Of a stretch of DNA of 64,000 nucleotides, positions 1-9,012 are shown piece after piece. The first letter of the stretch is position 1; every line of letters begins with the position of its first letter. The translations under genes were made by a program, and so were the position numbers. This DNA is from [Flexibacter] sp. ATCC 35103 (GTDB lineage Bacteria; Bacteroidota; Bacteroidia; Flavobacteriales; Flavobacteriaceae). The notes beneath the pieces were generated by a model, which was not told the origin of the DNA, searched no databases, and saw nothing but the letters and a program-made list of their open reading frames with translations. The stretch is taken from NCBI RefSeq assembly GCF_001975985.1, contig NZ_MTQF01000006.1, forward strand, positions 95,470 to 159,469, written 5' to 3'.

Positions 1-2530
1 TCGATTCATATGAAGCATTAACGAATGTTAATCCCGTTTCGAAATCAGGTTTCATGATGATTTCCCTGAAACCCGGAGTTTGAGGATTACTTTTGATTCC
101 GGCAATATTTTCATAATACCAAATCAACAAATCCCCTAATAACATGACATGGTTTTGAGAATTCATTTTAGGATCAGCCGTATTCCCGTTCCATAATTCC
201 CAGATTGTCGTCGCGCCATTTTTAGCCATATATCCCCAACTTGGATACGTATTATTCGATGCCAGTTTATAACTCAAATCTGGTCGTCCGTATTCAGATA
301 ATGTTCGCATTAAAAACTGAGTTCCTATAACTCCGGTACTTATATGCCCTTTGTATGTGACTTCGACTTCATGCACAATATTATCAAACACTTTTGATTT
401 CAGGTTTTCAGGAACCATCCCAAATGCCAGCGGAAGCAAATTTGCTGTTACCGTATTGTTTGCGTATTTATTTGTTTTTGGATCAAAAAACTTCGCATTA
501 AAAGCCGTTTTTATCTTTTCAGAAAGGGAATCGTAATATTGAATATCTTCAGAATTTGTTCCATTAATTGCTGCAAACTTTTTCATTTTTTGCAGTAAAT
601 GATAATAAAAAGCACTGGCAATTAATTCTCCATTGGTAGTTCTTGCAGAGTCTTTTGAGTGAATTAATTCTAAAGATTCCGGTGGAACGCACCAATCTCC
701 GTATTTATCTTTGGTCATTAAATCTTTAACCAGATAATTTTCTTCCATATACACCACCCATTTTTTCATGGAGGAATAATGTTTTTCAATCACTTTTTTA
801 TCACCAAATTGCTGATACAGCATATCTGCTACCGTAATATATGTTCCGGGCCAAGTCACATTATCACCGTAATAACGCCAGAAAGCCGGTGCAACATCCG
901 GAATTCCGCCATCTGCTGTTTGAGCATTTTTGATATCATCCAGCCATTTGGCATACAAAGTCTGATTATCAAATAAAAAACTTTCGCCATATGCACCCGT
1001 TGTACGATCGCCTAACCAGGGCTGACGTTCATTACGTTGCGGACAATCGATTGGCATTCCTTTATAATTACCTCTGATTCCCCAATAGGCATTCTTAAAA
1101 ATCTGATTCATAGTTGCGTCAGATGATTCAAAAGTTCCAATGGTTTTGATATTATCGTAAACTACTTTTCCAACAAAATCATCCAAAGTTGGTTTTGTCG
1201 GAAATCCTGAAACTTCTACAAAACGAAATCCGTGAAATATAAATCTTGGTTCCCAAATTTCTTCACCTTCGCCTTTTAAAGTATAAACATCAGTAGTTCT
1301 GGCGTCGCGTAAATTTTCGATATATAAAGATCCGTCTGCTTGTAATGATTCGGCAAATTTCAAGGTAATTTTATCACCGCTTTTTCCTTTTACTTTTAAT
1401 TGCAGCCATCCCACCATATTTTGTCCCATATCCAGAATGTAAGTTCCTTTAAGAGTTTGTTTGATAGAAATGGGTTTTACTTCGCCCATAATTTTCATAT
1501 TTGGCGTCATTTGGGCTTCATAAAAACCTCCCGGTTCCTGAACATATTCTGCCGTTAACCAAGTTTTATCATCAAAATTGATCGTATTCCAATTTTTCAT
1601 TTCCTTGCGGGCATCATATTCTTCGCCGTCATATTCGTTATTCGATAAAATAGGTCCGTTTGTGGTTACTTTCCAAGTGTCGTCAGTTCTAATGATATCT
1701 TTTGTTCCATCGGTATATTCAACGAACAATTGCAAAGCCATTTTTGGATACCCAAAAGTTTTAATTTTATACGGTTTATAATCCTGACGCATGGTAAAAA
1801 AACGTCCGTTTCCTAAAATTGTTCCCAACATATTTTTACCTTCTTTCAATTGCGAAGTCACATCAAAAACATTGTATTTGACATTCTTGGTATAATCCGT
1901 TGGAACCGGCGCTAAAACCTGATCACCAATTTTATTTCCGTTGATATATAATTCATACAAACCCATGCCCATGATATAAACCTTGGCATTTTTGATTTGT
2001 TTTTTTAAGTTGATTTCTTTTCTTAAATATCTGGCAGACAATTTCGAATACTGAGAAATACTGTCTCCTACCGAAGCTTTTTCATACCCAATCCATCGGG
2101 TTGATTTCCAATCGGCATAATTTAAAATTCCCATACTAAAATGAGCATTTTCTTTCGATTGAATTTCTCCTTTATTGGTAAAAACCGTTACCTTCCAAAA
2201 CGCATTTTGTCTGTCGTCCAGTTTTTTTCCGCTATAAATAATATTTACCGATGCGTCACTTTCAATTTTTCCGCTATCCCATAAATCAGCTTTATTCGAA
2301 TTTAAATTTTCTAAAGTAGAAGCCACAATAATTTGATACGCCGTTTGTTTTACATCGTTGATATCTGCATTTATTTGCCAGCTCAATCTTGGTTTCACAA
2401 CGTCAATTCCTTCCGGATTGTTCAGCATTTCGCATTGCAAATTGGTAACGCTGATTTTATTTTGGGCTTTCGCCGAAATTGAAATCAGTATTATAATGAT
2501 GAATGTTATGTGTAAAAAAAACTTTTTCAT
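1..2530 (-). CDS. Alpha-L-rhamnosidase, GH78 (C-terminus cut by window edge)
   Basis: About 843 codons are open from an ATG at 2530 to the left window edge with no stop, so the C-terminus is missing. It starts with a Sec signal peptide (MKKFFLH..., ending AKAQ). The N-terminal beta-sandwich modules contain the PRLSW and AYQI motifs typical of large bacterial GH78 enzymes. Near residue 490 is DCPQRNERQPW, the GH78 signature with catalytic acidic residues, in an (alpha/alpha)6 barrel. A later TTIWELWNG motif is also typical. GH78 enzymes invert terminal alpha-L-rhamnose, here probably in the periplasm on RG-I or RG-II fragments. It is the last visible gene of the minus-strand run from susC, and one of three GH78 genes here, so the paralogs probably cut different linkages. 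Family sure; linkage unknown. Confidence 0.93.
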   Translation of the reverse strand, partial: MKKFFLHITFIIIILISISAKAQNKISVTNLQCEMLNNPEGIDVVKPRLSWQINADINDVKQTAYQIIVASTLENLNSNKADLWDSGKIESDASVNIIYSGKKLDDRQNAFWKVTVFTNKGEIQSKENAHFSMGILNYADWKSTRWIGYEKASVGDSISQYSKLSARYLRKEINLKKQIKNAKVYIMGMGLYELYINGNKIGDQVLAPVPTDYTKNVKYNVFDVTSQLKEGKNMLGTILGNGRFFTMRQDYKPYKIKTFGYPKMALQLFVEYTDGTKDIIRTDDTWKVTTNGPILSNNEYDGEEYDARKEMKNWNTINFDDKTWLTAEYVQEPGGFYEAQMTPNMKIMGEVKPISIKQTLKGTYILDMGQNMVGWLQLKVKGKSGDKITLKFAESLQADGSLYIENLRDARTTDVYTLKGEGEEIWEPRFIFHGFRFVEVSGFPTKPTLDDFVGKVVYDNIKTIGTFESSDATMNQIFKNAYWGIRGNYKGMPIDCPQRNERQPWLGDRTTGAYGESFLFDNQTLYAKWLDDIKNAQTADGGIPDVAPAFWRYYGDNVTWPGTYITVADMLYQQFGDKKVIEKHYSSMKKWVVYMEENYLVKDLMTKDKYGDWCVPPESLELIHSKDSARTTNGELIASAFYYHLLQKMKKFAAINGTNSEDIQYYDSLSEKIKTAFNAKFFDPKTNKYANNTVTANLLPLAFGMVPENLKSKVFDNIVHEVEVTYKGHISTGVIGTQFLMRTLSEYGRPDLSYKLASNNTYPSWGYMAKNGATTIWELWNGNTADPKMNSQNHVMLLGDLLIWYYENIAGIKSNPQTPGFREIIMKPDFETGLTFVNASYES

Positions 2531-2610
2531 GTTTTGTGTTTTAGTGGTATGCTATACTGTTTTTTTGCCCGCAGATTTGACGGATTGACGCAGGTTTTAT
2601 TCTCATTTTA

Positions 2611-2712
2611 TGTCATCCTGAGCGAAGTCGAAGGACACACGCAGATCGATAAAGATTGGCGATTTTGATAGTAGAGTTTCTTGCGTGTCCTTCGACTTCG
2701 CTCAGGATGACA
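2611..2712. repeat. Long inverted repeat (hairpin element, 'CTGAGCGAAG' stem)
   Basis: About 30-bp arms starting TGTCATCCTGAGCGAAGTCG (2611) and ending with its complement at 2712 enclose a loop of about 40 bases. One arm carries a 2-bp insertion. The loop (AAAGATTG...GAGTTTC) resembles that of the element at 40310-40413 although the stem differs. It lies between two minus-strand glycosidase genes and would fold in the mRNA. Likely a REP-like or intercistronic element. Confidence 0.85.
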
Positions 2713-2770
2713 AACCAAACGAAAAACCGGCGCTAACCCGTTAAACCCGCAAAATCCGTGGGCCAATAAT

Positions 2771-4345
2771 TTACTCCGAAACTAACTTCTCCAATTTCTC
2801 AGAAACAGCAATTTCCTTACCATTTTTAAAAATCCTAAATCCTTTTCCTTTATGATATTTCTCTCCGGTTTTATCCCAAAGAATAGTAATAATATTACCG
2901 TGATACAAAACATTATCTAAACAAAACCAATCCCACTTTTCCTGCGGAATCAATGGGTTTACTTCAATTTTTTCATCAGCTCTTGGTCTTAAACCAACTA
3001 TTCCAGTTATCATCAGATCATTAAAAGTCGAATGATTGTAATAACGGCTGCGTTCTCTGTCGCCCATTAACCAATATCCTGTTGTTTCGTCCAGATATTC
3101 TCCCAAATAGGGTTTTCCTCTGTAATATTGTGATTGCACATACAAATCCATTTGTTTGAAATAATCGCTTTTGGCAACAAAATTCTGATCGTAATTATTC
3201 AAAACATTAGCCAAAGCCGTCAATGTTTGTGAACTCGCAAAAGGCCAAATAGCGCCGTCCCATTCGCAAGTTCCAGTTCCGTGTGTTCTAAAACGCGGAC
3301 TTCTTCTCTCTGCCGTTGTTAACCCAAATGGGGCCGAAAATCCTTTTTCATCTTTAATTTGTTCCCACGCTTTTTCGAAACCTTTGTCTTTCTGAGGCAG
3401 ATTAAAATACCACGGAATAAAACCAATCGCTTCCCGAACTTGTGCTAATGTATCTTTTTCAGTAAACGTTTCAAAGAACTCACTTTTAGTATTCCACAGT
3501 TTTGTTTCAACCAATTTTTGAAGTGTATCTGCTTTAGCTTCAAAATAAGTTTCCTGATTTGTATCGCCTTTTAGCTTTGCTATTTTCGCCAAAGCTGTTG
3601 CATTTCCAAACATATAACTGTTAATCGTTGGGCGCGCATTTCTAAATTTTCTGGCTCCGCTTAAAGATTCTTCCATTCCATCTTTTACATCAAATTGCCA
3701 AAACAATCCGTCTTTACGTTTTCTATCACCTTCCCAAGCCGCATATTCTGCGACCAAATCAGGATACATATCCAACAAAAATTTATCGTCTTTATTTACT
3801 AAATATCTGTTGTACAATGCATCAGACGTCCAGCTGCTAAAAGTTCTGAGCTTTTTCATTGGTTTGCCGTCATTTCCTCTAAACCACAAATGAACATCCT
3901 GCTCCAAATATTCCGGATTATGAATCCATCGAAATTCATTAATATGATGTCCCAAAGCACAACTAATCATATTGTATTTATCGGCATAAGAACGATCTAC
4001 CAAAAACTCTGTAATCGCAAATCCCTGAGGCGTTTTCTTGATATGTTTGCGCGCACTCCACCAACGGAAATAATAAATCTCTTCAAAATTTTGCTGCGGA
4101 CATTCAAACAACGGAATATTCTTTTCCATCCAAACCCACGCAGAATCATTCGGAATTGCTCCTTTTATATTCTCATCTTCCATCGTGTTGAAATAATCAA
4201 CATAATGTTTGAAATTTTCTTCTTTTAAGACAACTGCCAAACTTTTTTTAGATGAATTTATTCCTGATTTACAACTTATGTTTAAAGTTGAAATCAAGAT
4301 TATAAAAGCAATTATTTTGTATTTAAAATGATGTAACATATTCAA
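2771..4345 (-). CDS. Putative (alpha/alpha)6-barrel glycoside hydrolase lipoprotein (GH63/MGH1-like)
   Basis: This 524-residue protein probably acts on an oligosaccharide at the membrane. It begins with a hydrophobic segment ending LNISC (Cys about 25), a probable lipoprotein signal. No TIM-barrel signature is visible. The body looks like a helical toroid: WSARKH (about 90), a long tract around EGDRKRKDGLFWQ, and GTGTCEWDGAIWPFAS (about 350), which resembles the WDGxxWP motif of GH63, trehalase-like and MGH1-type enzymes. A short beta domain closes the C-terminus. It lies between GH95 and GH78 in the same strand and spacing. The precise family cannot be assigned by eye; GH142 (beta-L-arabinofuranosidase, also alpha/alpha toroid) is an alternative worth testing given the RG-II flavour. 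Confidence 0.6.
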   Translation of the reverse strand: MNMLHHFKYKIIAFIILISTLNISCKSGINSSKKSLAVVLKEENFKHYVDYFNTMEDENIKGAIPNDSAWVWMEKNIPLFECPQQNFEEIYYFRWWSARKHIKKTPQGFAITEFLVDRSYADKYNMISCALGHHINEFRWIHNPEYLEQDVHLWFRGNDGKPMKKLRTFSSWTSDALYNRYLVNKDDKFLLDMYPDLVAEYAAWEGDRKRKDGLFWQFDVKDGMEESLSGARKFRNARPTINSYMFGNATALAKIAKLKGDTNQETYFEAKADTLQKLVETKLWNTKSEFFETFTEKDTLAQVREAIGFIPWYFNLPQKDKGFEKAWEQIKDEKGFSAPFGLTTAERRSPRFRTHGTGTCEWDGAIWPFASSQTLTALANVLNNYDQNFVAKSDYFKQMDLYVQSQYYRGKPYLGEYLDETTGYWLMGDRERSRYYNHSTFNDLMITGIVGLRPRADEKIEVNPLIPQEKWDWFCLDNVLYHGNIITILWDKTGEKYHKGKGFRIFKNGKEIAVSEKLEKLVSE

Positions 4346-4579
4346 ATTATTATTTTTAAAATTCTTTTTTCAACACATCTTTTCAACGGATTAAAATCCG
4401 TTGCTACAATATGAATCATTCCTCCGGAATTTTCACAAAGAAGATAAAGTTCATAGGAACGGTTTATATTATAGTAATAGATTTCAATCCATTCTCGCAA
4501 TCAAAATCGCCAATTATGTCGATCTGGCAACGAAGATTCTTCGTTCCTCAGAATGAAAAATTAAACTTTATTTATATCG

Positions 4580-4612
4580 AGACCTGACAGGTTTTAAAAA
4601 CCTGTCAGGTCT
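4580..4612. terminator. 33-bp palindrome after GH95, possible terminator
   Basis: A near-perfect palindrome of the CCTGACAGGTTT/AAACCTGTCAGG type sits 12 bp beyond the GH95 stop on the minus strand. The same palindrome recurs at 49009-49037, and a CCCGACAGG variant at 45504-45536. There is no clean U-tract, so it may be a processing or stability hairpin instead. Upstream on the plus strand are a small hairpin (CAACGGATT...AATCCGTTG, 4384-4403) and a decayed copy of a larger element (about 4478-4560). Confidence 0.6.
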
Positions 4613-4624
4613 AATTGCGCTAAA

Positions 4625-7090
4625 TTAATTTCCATAAAAAATATACGTCTGTCCTGCTTTCATTGCAATATCATATTCATTATATTTTGGCAAAACCACT
4701 TTCTTTAAACTGGCTTTATCTGAGATAATTGGTTTCTTAACTTCAACATCATAAAACAGCGGATTTACATTTTTACCTTTTGCCTTTTTCATCGAAATTC
4801 CTTTACCTGCTTTTAAGCTATTTTCTAACTTCAATCGACAATTTCCTCCTATTTTAGAATACACTTTCAGTTCAGAAATTTTATTGTTTTTCCAAGTCAT
4901 ATCAATTACAAAACCACCTCTTGTAACCAAACCTTTTATACTTCCGTCTTTCCAGACACTTGGTAAAGCAGGCAATAAATGAATCGCATCTTCCTGACTT
5001 TGCATCAGCATTTCGGCGATTCCGGCAGTACAGCCAAAGTTACCGTCAATTTGAAATGGTTGGTGCGCATCTAACATATTCGGATACGTTCCGCCACCTT
5101 TTCTTTGTTCAGCAGTTACCAAATGCAATTGGTCCTGTAATAATTTATAAGCGTGATTCCCGTCTTGCAATCTTGCCCACCAGCATACTTTCCAGCCCAT
5201 CGACCAACCTGTAGATTCATCGCCTCTGTAATTCAATGTGTTTTTGGCAGCTTCAAATAATTCAGGCGTTTTGATTGACGAAATCTGATTACTCGGAAAC
5301 AAGCCATACAAATGCGAAATATGTCTGTGTTTATCTTCCGGATTATCCCAATCGGTTTGCCATTCCTGCAACTGACTGTATTGTCCTACTTTCATTGGAG
5401 CCATTTTTGCCAAAGCTTCACTTACTTTTTTGGCGTAAGCTTCATCCGGAGCAACCAATTTTGAAGCTTCAATAACGTGGGTAAATAAATCAAATACCAA
5501 TTGATTATCCATTGTAGTTCCCGAAGCTATTGTTGCTTTTCCTGTTCCTCCGGCATGTGTGTTTTCTGGCGAACTTGACGGCACAACTACCAAATAACCT
5601 GTATTGGGATCCAAGACCATAAAATCAAGAAAAAAATCTGCTGCTCCTTTTATAATTGGATAAACTTCTGCAAGATATTTTTTATCTCCTGTATACAAAT
5701 ATCTTTCCCATAAATCCTGAGAAACCCAGGCTCCGCCCGTAGGCCACATTCCTGATGCTGCATAATCTACCGGAGCTGTTACTCGCCAAATATCAGTGTT
5801 ATGATGTAAAACCCAACCGTTTGCGTTGTACATTATTTTTGCCGTTTCATGTCCGGTAACGCTCAACTCTTTTGCCATTTGAATAAAAGGCTCGTGCATT
5901 TCTGAAAGATTGGTGACTTCTGCCGGCCAATAATTCATTTCGGCATTTATGTTTGTGGTGTATTTACTATCCCACGGCGGCGTCACCATATCATTCCAAA
6001 TACCTTGTAAATTAGCCGGTTGTCCTCCAGGCTGTGAACTAGAAATTAAAAGATAACGCCCAAACTGAAAATATAAACTCGCCAATTGCGGATCGAATTG
6101 TTTAGAGAAATCCCTAATTCTTTCATTTGTTGGTTTCTTTGCCAATTCATTTGTTCCTAAATCAAAAGAAACTCTGTTGAAGAATTTTTGATAATATGCA
6201 GTATGATTTTTTTTGATATTATCGAAATCTTTAGTTTCCGCTTTCGCCAAATATGCTTTGCTTTTCGCCACTTCGTCTTCTGAAATATCCTGATAATTTT
6301 TGAAATTCGTCGCGATCGAAATATAAAGCGTTACTTCATCTGCTTTATTTATACTAATGATTCCGTTGCTTGAAGAAACGTCTCCGCCTTTATTTTTAGC
6401 CGTTAATCTTCCCTGAAATTTTACTTTTCCTTTTTGGTTTTCAAAATTACTTCCAATTCCCGAAAGCAAAATCTGATCTCCATCTGAAGCGGAAACCGTT
6501 TTATCAAGCGGACTATTCATAAAAACATTACAAGTAATTTGTCCCGGCTGACTTGCCGAAAGTTTCACAACAATTACCTGATCTGAAAATGAGGTTAAAA
6601 CTTCTCTTGTAAACTCAACTCCATTAACCGTATATTTTACTTTTGCCGTAGCATTCTCAATATCTAAATCTCTGTAATAATTGGTATATTTTTGATGTCC
6701 CGGAAACGAAATATAAGCGCTTCCAAAAGTCTGATATGGCATTCCGTCGTTGGTTTGCGACATAATATCCTGCGTAGCCAATTCCTGAGCTTCATCAAAT
6801 TTTCCATCAAAAATTAACTGACGTACAATTGGCAACGCTTTTATTGATTTGTTGTGCGCGTTACTGTTTGGTGAACCTGCCCAAATCGTTTCTTCGTTCA
6901 ATTGCAAACGCTCTACTGCCGGATCACCAAAAACCATAGCGCCCAAACGTCCGTTTCCTAAAGGCAAAGCTTCGTTCCAGATTGCAGCTGGTTTATCATA
7001 CCAGAGTTTTAATTCGTTATTGGTTTGCGCCATTGCTGTAAGCGAAAAAAGTCCAATACAAATCGCTGTAATTTTAATTTTTAATTTCAT
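4625..7090 (-). CDS. GH95 alpha-L-fucosidase / alpha-L-galactosidase
   Basis: This 821-residue protein has a signal peptide ending TAMAQ and the full GH95 architecture: N-terminal beta-sandwich (LWYDKPAAIWNEALPLGNG, QLNEETIWAG), helical (alpha/alpha)6 barrel, and C-terminal beta domain. GH95 catalytic landmarks are present: the Asn pair in NINAEMNYWPAE (about 380), the acid Glu in SSSPENTHAG (about 510) and the Asp in QIDGNFG (about 678). GH95 inverts alpha-1,2-L-fucose, and some members remove alpha-L-galactose, a sugar found in RG-II. Location next to GH78, GH140 and GH127 genes favours a pectin side-chain role over a mucin role. The 3-prime side is a 33-bp palindrome. Family certain; fucose versus galactose preference cannot be read from sequence. 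Confidence 0.95.
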   Translation of the reverse strand: MKLKIKITAICIGLFSLTAMAQTNNELKLWYDKPAAIWNEALPLGNGRLGAMVFGDPAVERLQLNEETIWAGSPNSNAHNKSIKALPIVRQLIFDGKFDEAQELATQDIMSQTNDGMPYQTFGSAYISFPGHQKYTNYYRDLDIENATAKVKYTVNGVEFTREVLTSFSDQVIVVKLSASQPGQITCNVFMNSPLDKTVSASDGDQILLSGIGSNFENQKGKVKFQGRLTAKNKGGDVSSSNGIISINKADEVTLYISIATNFKNYQDISEDEVAKSKAYLAKAETKDFDNIKKNHTAYYQKFFNRVSFDLGTNELAKKPTNERIRDFSKQFDPQLASLYFQFGRYLLISSSQPGGQPANLQGIWNDMVTPPWDSKYTTNINAEMNYWPAEVTNLSEMHEPFIQMAKELSVTGHETAKIMYNANGWVLHHNTDIWRVTAPVDYAASGMWPTGGAWVSQDLWERYLYTGDKKYLAEVYPIIKGAADFFLDFMVLDPNTGYLVVVPSSSPENTHAGGTGKATIASGTTMDNQLVFDLFTHVIEASKLVAPDEAYAKKVSEALAKMAPMKVGQYSQLQEWQTDWDNPEDKHRHISHLYGLFPSNQISSIKTPELFEAAKNTLNYRGDESTGWSMGWKVCWWARLQDGNHAYKLLQDQLHLVTAEQRKGGGTYPNMLDAHQPFQIDGNFGCTAGIAEMLMQSQEDAIHLLPALPSVWKDGSIKGLVTRGGFVIDMTWKNNKISELKVYSKIGGNCRLKLENSLKAGKGISMKKAKGKNVNPLFYDVEVKKPIISDKASLKKVVLPKYNEYDIAMKAGQTYIFYGN

Positions 7091-7105
7091 GCTTATGTTT
7101 TTTTT

Positions 7106-7471
7106 GCCACGAATTCACGAATTAACTCTAATTTATCTTTGTGTTTAATTTCTCAAATTTATTTTGTAAATTATTGAAAATCTGCTCAATCTACTAAATC
7201 TGCGTGAAAATTACTCTCGCAGATTTAGCAGATTATGGAGATAAAAAAATTCTTCTAATCATTGTAACCTGTGACAAAATAATTCTTGAATTCGTGGCAA
7301 CTTTTCTTATTTCTTAACTACAAACTTTATTGTTTTTCTCTAATTATTTAGTCATGGATTAAAGTATTTTTACTAATTAAAATCTGTCAGATCTGCTAAA
7401 TCTGCGTGAAAAAATTACTCTCACAGATTTAGCAGATTATAGAGATAAAAAATAATTCGTGAATTCGTGGC
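7106..7471. repeat. Gene-free stretch made of nested inverted repeats
   Basis: No gene is seen between 7091 and 7470. The stretch consists of repeats. GCCACGAATTCACGAATT at 7106-7123 has inverted copies at 7281-7298 and 7454-7471. Two hairpins of the type CTAAATCTGCGTGA...CGCAGATTTAG lie at about 7190-7236 and 7392-7440. The right half looks like a second copy of the left. The last copy touches the TAG stop of the upstream esterase gene at 7471. Confidence 0.8.
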
Positions 7472-8898
7472 TATTTTTTAACCTCGTAAATCTTATTATT
7501 CTTCTCGCCAAACATTTCATATAATTTGTCGATATCTTTTAACGCATTTTTAGGTAAATTTTCAGCTTTATTACCAAAAACATATAATTTATCATAAGGT
7601 TCTATCACGCAAGTCGATTCGTCGATTTCGCCTTTTTCATTTTTTACTTTATTCAAATCCAAACCTAAATATTTTGCCATAAACGGATACAAAGCCATAC
7701 GTTTTGAAACCCCGAAATCGTGTCCTTCTTTTGCAAAATGCGCATTTTCTACTAAATCTTTTTTACCGTAAAGTTCATAGGTTCTTTGAATAAAAGGAAA
7801 CTCCAATTCAGGAACTGCCAAAGTCCAGTCTTTTCCGTCAGAAACTATTAATTGTGGTTTTGGCGCCATCATCGCTGAGATTTCTGCATTATTGGTTCCG
7901 TTTCCACAAAGGTGTATTCCGCGGCCGCTTTCGCAAGGACATCCACCGGAAAAGTGAGAAGAAACCATTACAACCGGAGCAGAAACAGTAATTCTGTCAT
8001 CAATTGCCGCCAAAAACATCGTGTGCGATCCTCCGCCGGAACCGCCTGTAACGCCAACGCGAGACATATCAACATTTTTTTGAGTTGATAAATAATCCAA
8101 TAATCGAATTCCGCTTAAAACTTGTACCGTCGATGCAATACTATTTCTGTGTGTTTGTTCAGGAAACTGAAGCAAAGATTCTCCCCATGCAAACAAATCA
8201 TAACTTACTACAATTGCGCCCATTTTAGCCATAATTGCACAACGATATTGTTCGTCTTTTCGATATCTTCCGTCACCAAAATGTCCGTCCGGAGTTAAAA
8301 TTACCGGAGCTTTTTTATTAAAAGGATATGGTTTGTAAATTGAACCTGTTACATAAACTCCCGGCAGAATTTCCAATCCGATATTTTCGATACTGTAATC
8401 TTTATAAACTCTTTTTGGCGTTAAAATAGGTTTTGACTTTGGCATTCCTGGTGCTTTATCCAATCCAAAAGACGTAATCATACACGCTTTTATTTCTTTT
8501 TTACGAGTTTCCCATTCGGTTACATTCGAATATAAAGTCGTTAAATAATCCAGACGTTCTTTTCCTTTATCAACAGAAACTTTATGGTTTTCATATTTTC
8601 TGATGATATACGTTCCGTCCGGCTGTTTAAAATACATCAATTCAAAAGGAGCTAAAATGTTCGTTAAAGAAATGGGCAAATTTCCCGGCTCAATTCTCCA
8701 ATCGGCATAATCTAATTCTTTTCCCTTCAATAAACCTCTGTCGTCATTGATTGTGACATGAAAAATAGTTTCAATCTTTTTGAGGGTTTCTGAAACTGGT
8801 TTTCTGTAATTTTCATCAGAAGTTATTTGCGCATTTGAGAATGTCAATACAAAGATTGAGAGCAGAATAGCGAATTTTATGTTTGTAATATTCTTCAT
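7471..8898 (-). CDS. Alpha/beta-hydrolase esterase with N-terminal STN-like domain
   Basis: A probable secreted carbohydrate (acetyl) esterase of 475 residues. I chose the ATG at 8898 because it begins directly with a signal peptide (MKNITNIKF... FSNAQ); the ORF opens 24 bases earlier. Residues of about 25-95 (TLKKIETIFHVTIND ... GTYIIRK) match the secretin/TonB N-terminal (STN) domain in length and pattern, unusual on an esterase. The catalytic part has the nucleophile elbow GGSGGGSH (Ser about 288), an Asp in SDGKDW (about 356) and His in EGHDFG (about 391), plus a Cys-rich GGCPCESGRG loop. It resembles acetyl-xylan-esterase and dienelactone-hydrolase-like families. In this locus it may remove acetyl or methyl groups from pectin. 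Enzyme class likely, substrate unknown. Confidence 0.75.
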   Translation of the reverse strand: MKNITNIKFAILLSIFVLTFSNAQITSDENYRKPVSETLKKIETIFHVTINDDRGLLKGKELDYADWRIEPGNLPISLTNILAPFELMYFKQPDGTYIIRKYENHKVSVDKGKERLDYLTTLYSNVTEWETRKKEIKACMITSFGLDKAPGMPKSKPILTPKRVYKDYSIENIGLEILPGVYVTGSIYKPYPFNKKAPVILTPDGHFGDGRYRKDEQYRCAIMAKMGAIVVSYDLFAWGESLLQFPEQTHRNSIASTVQVLSGIRLLDYLSTQKNVDMSRVGVTGGSGGGSHTMFLAAIDDRITVSAPVVMVSSHFSGGCPCESGRGIHLCGNGTNNAEISAMMAPKPQLIVSDGKDWTLAVPELEFPFIQRTYELYGKKDLVENAHFAKEGHDFGVSKRMALYPFMAKYLGLDLNKVKNEKGEIDESTCVIEPYDKLYVFGNKAENLPKNALKDIDKLYEMFGEKNNKIYEVKK

Positions 8899-9012
8899 TT
8901 TATTATTGTTGACATGGCACACGGATGACGCGGGTTGAGCGGATTTTAATTATATTATTTAAATAATCTGTGCTAATCTGTTTTAATCCGTTTAATTCGT
9001 GGGCTATTTTAT

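Noticed and set aside
7106..7471. Idea that the repeats here form a CRISPR array
   Set aside because: The copies are inverted and nested, not direct repeats with unique spacers of equal length, and no cas gene is near.
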